Both the position numbers and the translations under genes were made by a program. The notes beneath the pieces are model-generated. The model was not told where the DNA came from and ran no database searches. It saw only the letters and a program-made list of their open reading frames with translations. From Candidatus Anammoxibacter sp. (lineage in GTDB: Bacteria; Planctomycetota; Brocadiia; Brocadiales; Anammoxibacteraceae), in assembly GCA_021777055.1 (NCBI GenBank), contig JAIQZO010000024.1:310001-374000 (forward strand): a stretch of DNA of 64,000 nt, written 5' to 3'. Of the stretch, positions 1 to 7,705 are shown piece by piece. How positions within the stretch are numbered: the stretch's first letter is position 1; the number at the start of each line of letters is the position of its first letter.

Positions 1-2
1 TT

Positions 3-1028
3 ATCGTTTTTCTATCTAACTGCACGTTCCGAGTTACCCGGGTTTCCGAAAAAGCGTTTGTAGGAAAGGATATCATATATACCAATGTGTGGAAAAAGGG
101 TGACGAACGTATGATATACCACATGATTTATCAAGATGGCAAAGCAGGTGCCTGTTATGTTAAACGTTTTGCGGTTACTTCAATTACTTTTGACAAACCT
201 TATGACCTTACTAAAGGTTCAAAAAACCCTAAGCTGCTCTATTTCAGTGCAAACCCCAATAGTACATCAGAAGAGGTGTCAATAACTCTAAGCTCTGGAA
301 GCTCAGCACGTAAACTTTCTTTTGACTTCGATTTTGCAGAATTGGACATTAAAGGCCGCAATAGTAAGGGAAACAGACTTACAAAGTATTCTGTTCGCAA
401 AGTAGTCCATAAAAAATCAGGATCATCTACCCTTGGAGGGCTGGATATCTGGTATGATGAAACAGTAGGCAGGCTCAATCCTGACCGCAGGGGCAAGCGT
501 TTAGGAACGTTTGAAGGTGACGATAAAATACTTGTTGTTTATAAAGACGGCACCTTTGAGTTGAGTAATTACGAACTAACCAACCATTATCAAGATAATA
601 AGATTACCGTTATAAAAAAGTACGATCCTGAAACTATTATTACGGTTGTGCACTATGATAGCGATGCAAAAAATTTCTATGTTAAACGTTTTAAGGTTGA
701 AAAAGATTCTATTGGCAGTATTACACATTTTATATCTGAAACCAAAGGAAGTTATCCGGTAATAATTACAACAGAGACAAACCCAAGGGCGGAGATTCAG
801 TATCTTTTCGGCCGAAAAAAAGAGAAACAGACAGATATAGTGTTACTAGACCGATTTGTTGATATAAAGAGCCATAAGGCACGGGGTAACCGATTGAGTA
901 ACTTTGAGGTAACAAAGGTCAAACAGATTGAAAGTCATGATCAGGATATAAACGTGGCATCTAAAGACGAAGAGTATAAGCAAATGGAGCTGTTTAGTAA
1001 AAGTAGTAAAAAACAAGAAATCCCTTAG
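3..1028 (+). CDS. DNA topoisomerase IV / gyrase subunit A, C-terminal part (5' end outside window)
   Basis: The reading frame is open from base 3, so the gene is cut by the window edge; the first plausible internal start (GTG 87) is not the real one. Only the C-terminal beta-pinwheel DNA-wrapping domain is seen. Signature stretches are VGKDIIYTNVWKKGDER, DGKAGACYVKRFAVTS, KLSFDFDFAELDIKGR, SKGNRLTKYSVRK, STLGGLDIWYDE and a second blade with FYVKRFKVE. This pattern is that of the ParC-like A subunits best known from Bacteroidetes, and the short acidic tail ending near MELFSKS fits too. The enzyme passes DNA duplexes through a double-strand break for decatenation and relaxation. The tyrosine active site lies upstream of the window. 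The stop codon TAG falls inside the left end of an inverted-repeat element. ParC versus GyrA cannot be settled from this part. Confidence 0.85.
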   Translation: MVFLSNCTFRVTRVSEKAFVGKDIIYTNVWKKGDERMIYHMIYQDGKAGACYVKRFAVTSITFDKPYDLTKGSKNPKLLYFSANPNSTSEEVSITLSSGSSARKLSFDFDFAELDIKGRNSKGNRLTKYSVRKVVHKKSGSSTLGGLDIWYDETVGRLNPDRRGKRLGTFEGDDKILVVYKDGTFELSNYELTNHYQDNKITVIKKYDPETIITVVHYDSDAKNFYVKRFKVEKDSIGSITHFISETKGSYPVIITTETNPRAEIQYLFGRKKEKQTDIVLLDRFVDIKSHKARGNRLSNFEVTKVKQIESHDQDINVASKDEEYKQMELFSKSSKKQEIP

Positions 1029-1206
1029 GAACGTGCATGTAATAAATTGTGCACCTAACGCCCAGATTTGCGTTAGATTTGTTCAAATTGATTGAACCAA
1101 GCCGGAAGCGCGGCCGTAGCCGCGTTGAGGATTTGGCGATTGAAATTTGGACAAAGATAATGTGAAGATGAGTGTTACATGCATAATTTATTACATGCAC
1201 GTTCCT
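1027..1206. repeat. MITE-like element with 22-bp terminal inverted repeats
   Basis: Perfect 22-bp inverted repeats lie at 1027-1048 and 1185-1206 (core GTGCATGTAATAAATT), about 180 bp end to end. CCTTAG occurs at both edges (1023-1028 and 1204-1209) as a possible target duplication. The inside carries two more hairpins: CTAACGC/GCGTTAG just inside the left end, and a GC-rich CGCGGC/GCCGCG stem. No coding potential is seen. The left end overlaps the stop codon of the topoisomerase gene. Related fragments occur at about 4169-4218 and 12797-12845. Confidence 0.7.
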
Positions 1207-1244
1207 TAGCGAGAAGAAACCGCAACTAAGATTGGAAATCCTAT

Positions 1245-1499
1245 ATGAGCTCTGAAAAAAAGGAGATTCCCGTTAAACAGGAAGCTCCAGATAACAAATA
1301 TCTATTGAAACTTGCAAATACAAAGATGCCTTTTGGTAAATATACTGGCCGCTACCTTATTGATCTACCGGAACCGTATGTTACCTGGTTTGCGCAGAAG
1401 GGTTTTCCAGAAGGCAAACTTGGTGAAATGCTTCAGTCTATCTACGAGATTAAAGCAAACGGATTGGAATATCTGCTCAAGCCACTAAGGAATATTTAA
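1245..1499 (+). CDS. DUF3820 family small protein
   Basis: An 84-residue protein of the DUF3820 family (putative quorum-sensing-regulated virulence factor family; function unproven). The family core is clear: MPFGKYTGRYLIDLPEPYV at residues 28-46, followed by TWFAQKGFPEGKLGEML and a C-terminal ANGLEYLLKPLR. The length is typical. It follows the MITE-like element on the same strand as the topoisomerase gene. No membrane segment or signal peptide is present. The family assignment is confident; the role is unknown. Confidence 0.8.
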   Translation: MSSEKKEIPVKQEAPDNKYLLKLANTKMPFGKYTGRYLIDLPEPYVTWFAQKGFPEGKLGEMLQSIYEIKANGLEYLLKPLRNI

Positions 1500-1627
1500 T
1501 GTTGACACCCATTAAGTTTTAAGTGTAATTAAGCATACATATTAAAGTAAACACATATACTCCCACACGAAGTATAAGAAAACGTAATACCGGTGTCACT
1601 CTTAAAATTTTTCTACCCGGAGGCATC

Positions 1628-1885
1628 TCATTTCTTATCCATACGTTCCTTTAACGCTTCGTAGCCTCCTTCGTTTGTCACATTCTTATAGCCCACAGCA
1701 TGTAGGACCTTTTTGACCAGAGCAGACCTTCTACCGCTCATACAATACAACCTGATTTCACTGTTCTTATCTTTTGCTATTTCGTCTATTTTACCAATGA
1801 TTTCCGTTATAGGAATATTGATAGCATTATCAATATGTCCATCACCGTACTCATCTTCAGTCCTAACATCAATAAGCAGTTCCAT
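1628..1885 (-). CDS. Single-domain rhodanese-like protein
   Basis: An 85-residue single rhodanese domain, similar in size to GlpE/PspE without a signal peptide. It has the opening LIDVRTEDEYGDGHIDNAINIP and the active-site loop CMSGRR with the catalytic cysteine near residue 48, so sulfurtransferase activity is plausible. The end GGYEALKERM is the usual C-terminal signature (GG...W/A). It is monocistronic on the minus strand and the product should be cytoplasmic. Substrate and partner cannot be told from the sequence. Confidence 0.8.
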   Translation of the reverse strand: MELLIDVRTEDEYGDGHIDNAINIPITEIIGKIDEIAKDKNSEIRLYCMSGRRSALVKKVLHAVGYKNVTNEGGYEALKERMDKK

Positions 1886-2188
1886 AACTATTCGTCTTTA
1901 AAATTATTAAATAAATCCTAATATCCCATAAATATTGACAAACATCTATTCTTTAGTAAAATAGCCTCTTGATTTGCAGCTCTACCACAAATCTGCAATG
2001 TATCTCTTTTGGTCATTTATTTACATGTTTAAGCACATTTACCTTACCAAAGGTTACACATTTGTGCCCAAAATTATTAAAGTCGTATTAATAACATTAA
2101 TATTTGAAGTGACAAACAGGGGCTCAATTTATTGCTAGAGAAATATGGTAATCGGAACCTAAACGTTCAATAAGTAAAGGAAACCTTT
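1886..2188. other. Intergenic gap, nothing recognised
   Basis: An AT-rich spacer between the divergent rhodanese and membrane-protein genes. Presumably it contains both promoters, but no convincing -35/-10 pair, repeat or RNA structure was recognised. Confidence 0.4.
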
Positions 2189-2578
2189 ATGGGCTTTTCA
2201 AAAAAGTGGATGATTATCAGCATGGTAATCTTTATCGCAACCGAGGTGGCACTGGGGATTGTAGTAGGCAAGTTCATAGTGGGTAAGTATGTTTCCATAA
2301 ATCTCCGTTTCCTTATCCAGGGCATGCTTAATATCGCCAGCTATTTTGTTGGTGGCTTTATAATAGGTCTCATATCACCCGGGCTCAGAATTTATGAGCC
2401 AGCCTCAGGCGCATTTCTCTCAGTAGCCGTAATGTTTTGCATCTCATTTCTAACTCCATTCAGATTTATTCATTTCAGCATGACAAAGGTCATTATAGGC
2501 GGAGGTATTGCATTCTTCCTGGCCCTAGTGGGCGCCCGTTTAGGGGAGAGAGTTTCCGGCAATCGCCTGCATGAGTGA
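2189..2578 (+). CDS. Small integral membrane protein, unknown function
   Basis: A 129-residue protein that is almost entirely hydrophobic, with about four predicted membrane helices (roughly residues 8-30, 42-64, 72-92 and 100-120). It is not recognised as a named family. A SD-like AAAGGAAA lies just upstream of the ATG. The basic C-terminus (RLGERVSGNRLHE) suggests the tail is cytoplasmic. Glycine-rich stretches such as FVGGFIIGLISPGLR sit between helices. It stands alone between a divergent rhodanese and a convergent TPR gene, so context gives no hint of its role. Confidence 0.55.
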   Translation: MGFSKKWMIISMVIFIATEVALGIVVGKFIVGKYVSINLRFLIQGMLNIASYFVGGFIIGLISPGLRIYEPASGAFLSVAVMFCISFLTPFRFIHFSMTKVIIGGGIAFFLALVGARLGERVSGNRLHE

Positions 2579-2641
2579 ATTCTTTGTGATGGGAACTTTG
2601 GACAAATGTAGTCTGATCTTATGCACCTAAAAGCCTAATTA

Positions 2642-4144
2642 TCACTCCTCCAAAAATTTTTTCAACGCTTCCTCTTTACTTGTAGTTGGGATACCAATAC
2701 TTTTATTCATATTAATAGATTTTTCCCATAATTCTATCATACGGTTTCTATCTCCCCGCACTCCATATATTATTCCCTGATTCCAATAACTTATAGCCAA
2801 ACCGGAGATATCACCAAGCTCACCTTTAATCTTTTCTTCTTTTTTATGAAGAGACATGGCTTCATCAAGCTTTCCCCATACATATAGAATAACGGCCTGA
2901 TTAGTATAACTTGTAGCAAGACCGGCAATGTCACCAAGTTCACCTTTAATCTTTTCTTCTTTTTTATGAAGAAACATGGCTTCCTTAAGCTTTCCTTGCA
3001 TTTGTAATATAACCGCCTGGTTAGCGTAACTTATAGCTAAACCGGAGATGTCACCAAGTTCACCTTTAATCTTTTCTTCTTTTTTATGAAGAGACATGGC
3101 TTCATCAAGCTTTCCCCATGCGCTAAGAATAAGAGCCTGATTAGCATAACTTATAGCCAAACCCGCCAAATCACCAAGGCTATCTCGAATCTTTTCTTCT
3201 TTTTTATGAAGAGACATGGCTTCATCAAGCTTTCCTTCCATTTGTAATATATTGGCTTGATTTCCATAACTTTTTGCCAACTCATCCTTGTTATTCAACT
3301 CTTTGCTGATTTGTTCGTGCATTTTGTGAAAGACCATGGCGTCTTTATAGTTCCCAAGAGAAAAGAATGTGTTTCCTGTTTTGTTACATGAACGAGCAAT
3401 CATTTTCTGATCACCCAGTTTCTCACAAAGCTTCCGACATTCACAGAAACAATTAAGGGCCTTATTCCACTCTCCGGTAAGACGAAGAAGTTCTCCTTGG
3501 TCAAAGATTGCCTGTGCCATTTTCTCTTGATTCTCTGATGTTTCGGCTCCGCTCTTTAGCCTGATTATCAGATTGGCAAGATACTCCATCCGGAGTTTCT
3601 TCTCTTTTATGGTGTAATTACTGAAATCAGAATCACAATGAAATTCCAGCGATGTTATGTCCGTGTTCCTCCTTGAGCCTTCTTCATCAATAAACACCAA
3701 AACACTATTTCTCAATGACCAGAGGTCAGGCGCGTCCAGGGAGAATCGTTCTAATAATCCTTCAGGTAACCAGAAAATTAATGTGTAAGGAGATTGTTCA
3801 GCAATAAGCTTCCTTTGTAGATTAATTCCTTTAAGGAAACCGCATGGTTCGTCTGGTTCTATCTTAGAATCAAGGCCAATAACGTTGATTACATAATAGT
3901 CGTTATGGTTCTCTGCCGTTTTCGGAAGGGAGTTCTGAAAATCATCAACCTCGTTGATATTTAGCAGATCAATGTTCAAAATTTTGTAACTGGCAGATTT
4001 GCTTTGCTTACAGACAAGTTCATGCATCTTCCTGCAATCTAAAGCATTTTGGTAACTACAGAGTATCAATTCAAAATCAGTAATATTCTCTAATATACGT
4101 AAAAGTTTACTTGCCTGCTTTTGGTTGTTCCTTTTCTCTTTCAT
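2642..4144 (-). CDS. TPR-repeat protein with NTPase-like N-terminal region
   Basis: A 500-residue protein. Residues about 1-170 contain a domain often found N-terminal to bacterial TPR and signalling proteins; the segment PYTLIFWLPEGLLERFSLDA followed by PDLWSLRN is characteristic, but no Walker A motif is present. Residues about 205-480 form tetratricopeptide repeats, including four almost identical 40-residue units around EAMSLHKKEEKIKGELGD and GLAISYANQA. Such repeats are protein-binding solenoids. No signal peptide is present, so it is probably cytoplasmic. The near-identity of the units at DNA level points to recent repeat expansion. No CHAT, TIR or caspase domain is fused. Specific function unknown. 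Confidence 0.75.
   Translation of the reverse strand: MKEKRNNQKQASKLLRILENITDFELILCSYQNALDCRKMHELVCKQSKSASYKILNIDLLNINEVDDFQNSLPKTAENHNDYYVINVIGLDSKIEPDEPCGFLKGINLQRKLIAEQSPYTLIFWLPEGLLERFSLDAPDLWSLRNSVLVFIDEEGSRRNTDITSLEFHCDSDFSNYTIKEKKLRMEYLANLIIRLKSGAETSENQEKMAQAIFDQGELLRLTGEWNKALNCFCECRKLCEKLGDQKMIARSCNKTGNTFFSLGNYKDAMVFHKMHEQISKELNNKDELAKSYGNQANILQMEGKLDEAMSLHKKEEKIRDSLGDLAGLAISYANQALILSAWGKLDEAMSLHKKEEKIKGELGDISGLAISYANQAVILQMQGKLKEAMFLHKKEEKIKGELGDIAGLATSYTNQAVILYVWGKLDEAMSLHKKEEKIKGELGDISGLAISYWNQGIIYGVRGDRNRMIELWEKSINMNKSIGIPTTSKEEALKKFLEE
2821..3300. repeat. 120-bp tandem repeats inside the TPR gene
   Basis: Four units with an exact 120-bp period encode the TPR repeats. The block beginning CTTTTCTTCTTTTTTATGAA recurs at 2831, 2951, 3071 and 3191 with only a few substitutions. 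A length that is a multiple of three keeps the frame open when units are gained or lost. Confidence 0.85.
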
Positions 4145-4168
4145 AAGCCTTTTGGTGCTCGTCAGTCT

Positions 4169-4218
4169 TTAGGAAGGCAAATGTAATAAATTACGCTTGT
4201 AACACTCACTTTCCTTAA
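4169..4218. repeat. Degenerate copy of one end of the 1.0-kb MITE-like element
   Basis: Bases 4169-4218 match the reverse complement of the right end of the 1027-1206 element at roughly 80 percent over 50 bp. Shared blocks are ATGTAATAAATTA and TGTAACACTCA. It lies just upstream of the TPR gene start. The rest of this 200-bp gap also holds a small CAGTTAA/TTAACTG hairpin (about 4258-4275). Confidence 0.5.
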
Positions 4219-4348
4219 CAATTGGATTCATAATTCGCCCGTGTTCCGCCATCTAACCAGTTAACATTTTAACTGAAAGCTGCTTGAACTTGCAAATTGT
4301 ACACCTCTGATTACAAAAAATCTATTGAATAATGAAAACAAAGTAAGA

Positions 4349-5167
4349 TTATACATACACATACCCTTCAATCATTCGGACCTTATCTTTAGTTGTAAGT
4401 GATTCAGGTTTCATCATTGCCTGGAATGAAGCAATTGCAGCAAGGGTGCTGTCAATGGCATCACCATTGGGGTCAGCTAATGTTATGGACTTTACTCTGT
4501 CCAGGTTAATATTAGTATCAATATCCTTTGCTGCCCTTTCCAGAATTTGTGAACGCGCAGTGAGGTGTTTTGATGTGTTGCCTTTATAAGGGACATAGAG
4601 CCCGGCCTTCTTGAGCGTGGATGCAGGACAAACTTCCAAAATACTAGGCTTATCTATTTGTGGCTTCATCATGGGTAGTACAGAGACTTCTCTATTACGA
4701 ATTAAAGGGGAAAGAATATATCTAATGCCAAAATATGTTTGTCGGTACATCCGCAGATTATAAGGAGAAAACGGTGTCTTTGTATCTATATCTGTAACTC
4801 GTTTGAGTTCAGTACCGTTCTCACAGGCGCGGCATTTCATTCGAAAATCATCATGTGTCGTATATTTTGTGGCAAATCTCTCAGCGAAGCCTTTCCAGCT
4901 CTTATCTTTGACTAGTCTGGCTGGCAATCCAAAGGCAAAGTCCATTCCGAAAACAGAGGGGCCTGCATCTCTTATAAATTTACATACAGATTTTAAGCAC
5001 TGGTCGCGGTCATTGGAAGAACCTGGTAGTTCATTTGCACTATAACATTCAATTATGTGCAGATTTCTTCGCAGTATTACCCCCTTCGCGATCCAGATCT
5101 TTTTACCTGCATCCACTGCCCCACTAAAGTCAATTCCATAAATAGTCTTTACATTGTCAATATCCAT
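4349..5167 (-). CDS. DUF429 family protein (RNase H-like fold)
   Basis: A 272-residue protein that begins YGIDFSGAVDAGKKIWIA, the usual DUF429 opening with an early acidic residue of the RNase H/actin-like fold. A second acidic strand follows (VFGMDFAFGLPA). The C-terminal part ends with NGDAIDSTLAAIASFQA, which resembles the family's last conserved acidic motif. DUF429 proteins are predicted nucleases or nucleic-acid-acting enzymes, but none is well characterised. A CxxC at 'KCRACENG' could bind metal. No neighbours suggest a pathway. Start ATG 5165-5167 fits the family's N-terminus. Confidence 0.75.
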   Translation of the reverse strand: MDIDNVKTIYGIDFSGAVDAGKKIWIAKGVILRRNLHIIECYSANELPGSSNDRDQCLKSVCKFIRDAGPSVFGMDFAFGLPARLVKDKSWKGFAERFATKYTTHDDFRMKCRACENGTELKRVTDIDTKTPFSPYNLRMYRQTYFGIRYILSPLIRNREVSVLPMMKPQIDKPSILEVCPASTLKKAGLYVPYKGNTSKHLTARSQILERAAKDIDTNINLDRVKSITLADPNGDAIDSTLAAIASFQAMMKPESLTTKDKVRMIEGYVYV

Positions 5168-5520
5168 AAATGTTTTACGCTACTACCTTGTTACGATTAT
5201 ATAGTATGTTGTATAATACCTTTGTAAATATTTTGTAAACAGGTATAACATGAGTCTTGGCCAAATTGAAACGCTACCATGTTAAATGGAACATTATAAA
5301 TGTACTGAAATTCTATCCACAATGATGGCAACTTAAGAAATAGTGGTTAGTTTGTTATTCAGAATTTAAGAACATAAAGTATACCATACTTATTATACCT
5401 AAACTTCCTATTTATAGTAACTTCACTGAATCAACAAATTAGGTTTGGCCAGAAACGCCATTGTATTTTTCGTCGCAACCTTAGTAACAGAATTATGGAA
5501 TATAACAAAAAAGGAGACTT
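5168..5520. other. Intergenic gap upstream of a decayed gene
   Basis: An AT-rich spacer between divergent genes. The only clear element is a good ribosome binding site, AAGGAG at 5511-5516, in front of ATG 5521 of the broken VanZ-like gene. Nothing else was recognised. Confidence 0.4.
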
Positions 5521-5920
5521 ATGACACCACCGTTACGTTACATGGATCTTCATAATTGTTTCAGCGGTATGTCTTCTTCTTTTCTTTATTGGGGAATAAC
5601 TCCCATTAGTCTGAAATCATATAAATGTGGATGGGATCTTGGACATCTGTTTGCGTTCTTTAGAAAAAAATATAAATATACGCTGTAAAATTCATTATAG
5701 AGAGCATATTCATAGGGGCCATTCTTTTAATGATCGATTTAATACTAGCATTATACTAAAAAAAGGGTGGAATGATATAAGCATACCGTTGTTGCAGGTA
5801 ATAAATGCTCCCATAAATCGGCGAATGAATATTAAAGATATAATAAAATTCCAGTTATTCGCCGCCAGACTTCAGGAGCCCGTGGTAATCTATGTTGATT
5901 ATATCCATCTTATGAAATAA
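5521..5920 (+). pseudogene. Decayed VanZ-like / carbohydrate-binding-type membrane protein gene
   Basis: A good SD and ATG at 5521 start a frame that runs only to TAA 5686-5688. It ends in a VanZ-like piece (ITPISLK, then KCGWDLGHLFAF). In another frame, 5627-5920 encodes a separate piece with HYREHIHRGHSFNDRFN, KKGWNDISIPLLQV and EPVVIYVDYIHLMK. This resembles the C-terminal beta-sandwich domain that follows VanZ-like membrane domains in some bacterial proteins. The membrane helices expected between the two parts are missing and the frames do not match. The simplest reading is one gene with an internal deletion and frameshift. The family call is from memory of the pattern and is moderate; the second part could still be expressed on its own. 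Confidence 0.45.
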
Positions 5921-6227
5921 AGCTCGAACTTCTATTAACAAAGATTGCAGCAATCAAAGAAGAGAAATTTGATTTTATTCTTTGCATTACAATATTAATC
6001 AGAAAAAAGCAGATACATATCTTCAACGATTCCATTGAAAATAAACTTCTTGAATTATACATTGCAAGTACGACCTTTTCGCATCTACATATTTCCAATC
6101 TACTAACTGAATAATTTGATCTACCCTATCTACCTTTAAACCGTGAGTTGTTTTTTGAATCAATTTCAATTAAAATTTCCAGCATGTAAAGCTATTTTCA
6201 AATCACACACAGAGAAACAAAGGAGCA
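5921..6227. other. Intergenic gap with an open stretch lacking a start codon
   Basis: On the plus strand the frame 5899-6114 is open for about 71 codons (ending in HISNLLTE) but has no usual start codon and no recognised family. It may be the remains of a gene that followed the VanZ-like relic. Nothing else is seen. Confidence 0.3.
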
Positions 6228-6635
6228 GTGCTTGATTTCTTCTTTTCTCTGTGTGGTCTATTAATTTCTAGAATCTATAATTTTATTTTGAAAGGCGAAT
6301 GGCCCAATAATAGGAAATATATGAAGGCCTGTTACCAAATAATGCAAATCAAAGAACAACCATACAAAAGGATTATATTTGTTTGCTGTAATCAGAGGGA
6401 AAACAATCGTGAATGCTGTAATAATTCTGGCGGCAACATTATCAGGGATAGCTTAAAGAGGATAGTTAAGGAACAAAACCTTAAAGATAAGATCAGGATA
6501 TGTAAATCCGGATGCATGGGGGAATGTGACTTAGGGGTTAACCTGATGGTATTTCCTGATAATATATGGATAAAAGATGCCGATGAAAGTGCTATTGATG
6601 AAATCGCAGCGACTTATATACTTCCATTAAGATAA
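6228..6635 (+). CDS. Thioredoxin-like [2Fe-2S] ferredoxin
   Basis: The core from residue about 45 onward is a thioredoxin-fold [2Fe-2S] ferredoxin: IIFVCCNQRENNRECC, then a helix, then RICKSGCMGECDLGVNLMV. Cluster ligands would come from the N-terminal cysteine group and the CKSGCMGEC region. It would carry single electrons for redox enzymes in the cytoplasm. The upstream GTG 6228 adds a hydrophobic stretch (FFFSLCGLLISRIYNFIL), but its SD is only about 2 nt away. ATG 6321 or 6342 would give a soluble protein closer to family size. The start is therefore uncertain; the family is not. Confidence 0.75.
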   Translation: MLDFFFSLCGLLISRIYNFILKGEWPNNRKYMKACYQIMQIKEQPYKRIIFVCCNQRENNRECCNNSGGNIIRDSLKRIVKEQNLKDKIRICKSGCMGECDLGVNLMVFPDNIWIKDADESAIDEIAATYILPLR

Positions 6636-6918
6636 GCAACTCTCTTTTTTCCATCAAAACAGAAATAAACATCAAATAATATGGGACATGCAAAAAAATA
6701 AGGTGTTTAATTAATAACTACTCAGATTAATAGGATAAAGGCGGATAACGCAACATAATAAATGAACAGGAGGCAAATTTAACCTTAAGCCAAGAGACCT
6801 GAATAGTTACTTAAATTAATACTAAAGGAACGTTACATTAATAACTGCTTGATTAATGTTGTGACATCTGATATCGTTGATTAATTAGTATTACCCATTA
6901 GTTTTACATCATAAAGAG
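6636..6918. other. Promoter-side gap with repeated ATTAAT motifs
   Basis: Upstream of the phzF-glgB operon. It contains an inverted repeat ACATTAAT (6835-6842) / ATTAATGT (6852-6859), and related sequence ATTAATAACTACT...ATTAAT at about 6709-6731. This might be an operator for the glucan operon. No terminator or RNA was recognised. Confidence 0.35.
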
Positions 6919-7704
6919 ATGAAGATACCTATATTTCAGATTGATACATTTACCAATAGTCTGTTTTCGGGAAATCCAGCCGCAGTTTGTCCACTGGACA
7001 AGTGGCTGCCAGACGAACAATTACTATCAATTGCCGCCGAAAACAACCTTTCAGAAACCGCTTTTTTTGTTAAGGAAAAAGGGGTTTATTCCCTTAGATG
7101 GTTTAGCCCTGTTACAGAAGTTGATCTTTGTGGCCATGCTACATTGGCTGCGGCATTTGTGGTTTTGAATCATATTGCACCATTAAAGAGATATGTAGAC
7201 TTTTATACAAGAAGCGGAAGATTATCGGTTAAACGCAATGGCAAATTCCTAGCTATGAGCTTTCCTCGCCGGGATCCAGTGATATGTAAGGCTCCGGATG
7301 GATTGATAAATGCTCTTGGCAAAAAACCGAAGAAACTATTTGCTTCCAGGGATTATATGGCTCTATACGATTCGGAAGATGATATAAAAGCCATAAATCC
7401 TGATATGCATGCTTTAAAAGATATTGACCGGTTAGGTGTAATTGTTACTGCGATTGGCAAGAAATCAGACTTTGTTTCACGTTTCTTTGCTCCAAAAGCA
7501 GGTATACCTGAAGACCCGGTAACAGGATCGGCGCACAGTACATTAATTCCATTTTGGGCCAAACAACTACGAAAAGAGAGATTGCACGCCATTCAGCTTT
7601 CAAAACGCAGAGGGGAATTATTTTGCGAATTACAGGACCACAATGTTATTATTACAGGTCAGGCAAAATTATATTTATCAGGAAATATCTTTATTCGTGG
7701 TTGA
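6919..7704 (+). CDS. PhzF family isomerase-like protein
   Basis: A 261-residue PhzF/diaminopimelate-epimerase-fold protein. It has the opening IPIFQIDTFTNSLFSGNPAAV, the catalytic glutamate in NNLSETAFFV (about residue 46), the DLCGHATLAAAFV motif and the EDPVTGSAHSTLIPF motif. The fold and catalytic residue are complete, so it is probably an active isomerase or epimerase; the substrate is unknown for most of the family. It is the first gene of a four-gene run with glgB (next start 1 nt after this stop), GH57 and malQ. A metabolic link to glycogen is not obvious, so co-transcription may be the only connection. Confidence 0.85.
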   Translation: MKIPIFQIDTFTNSLFSGNPAAVCPLDKWLPDEQLLSIAAENNLSETAFFVKEKGVYSLRWFSPVTEVDLCGHATLAAAFVVLNHIAPLKRYVDFYTRSGRLSVKRNGKFLAMSFPRRDPVICKAPDGLINALGKKPKKLFASRDYMALYDSEDDIKAINPDMHALKDIDRLGVIVTAIGKKSDFVSRFFAPKAGIPEDPVTGSAHSTLIPFWAKQLRKERLHAIQLSKRRGELFCELQDHNVIITGQAKLYLSGNIFIRG

Positions 7705-7705
7705 A

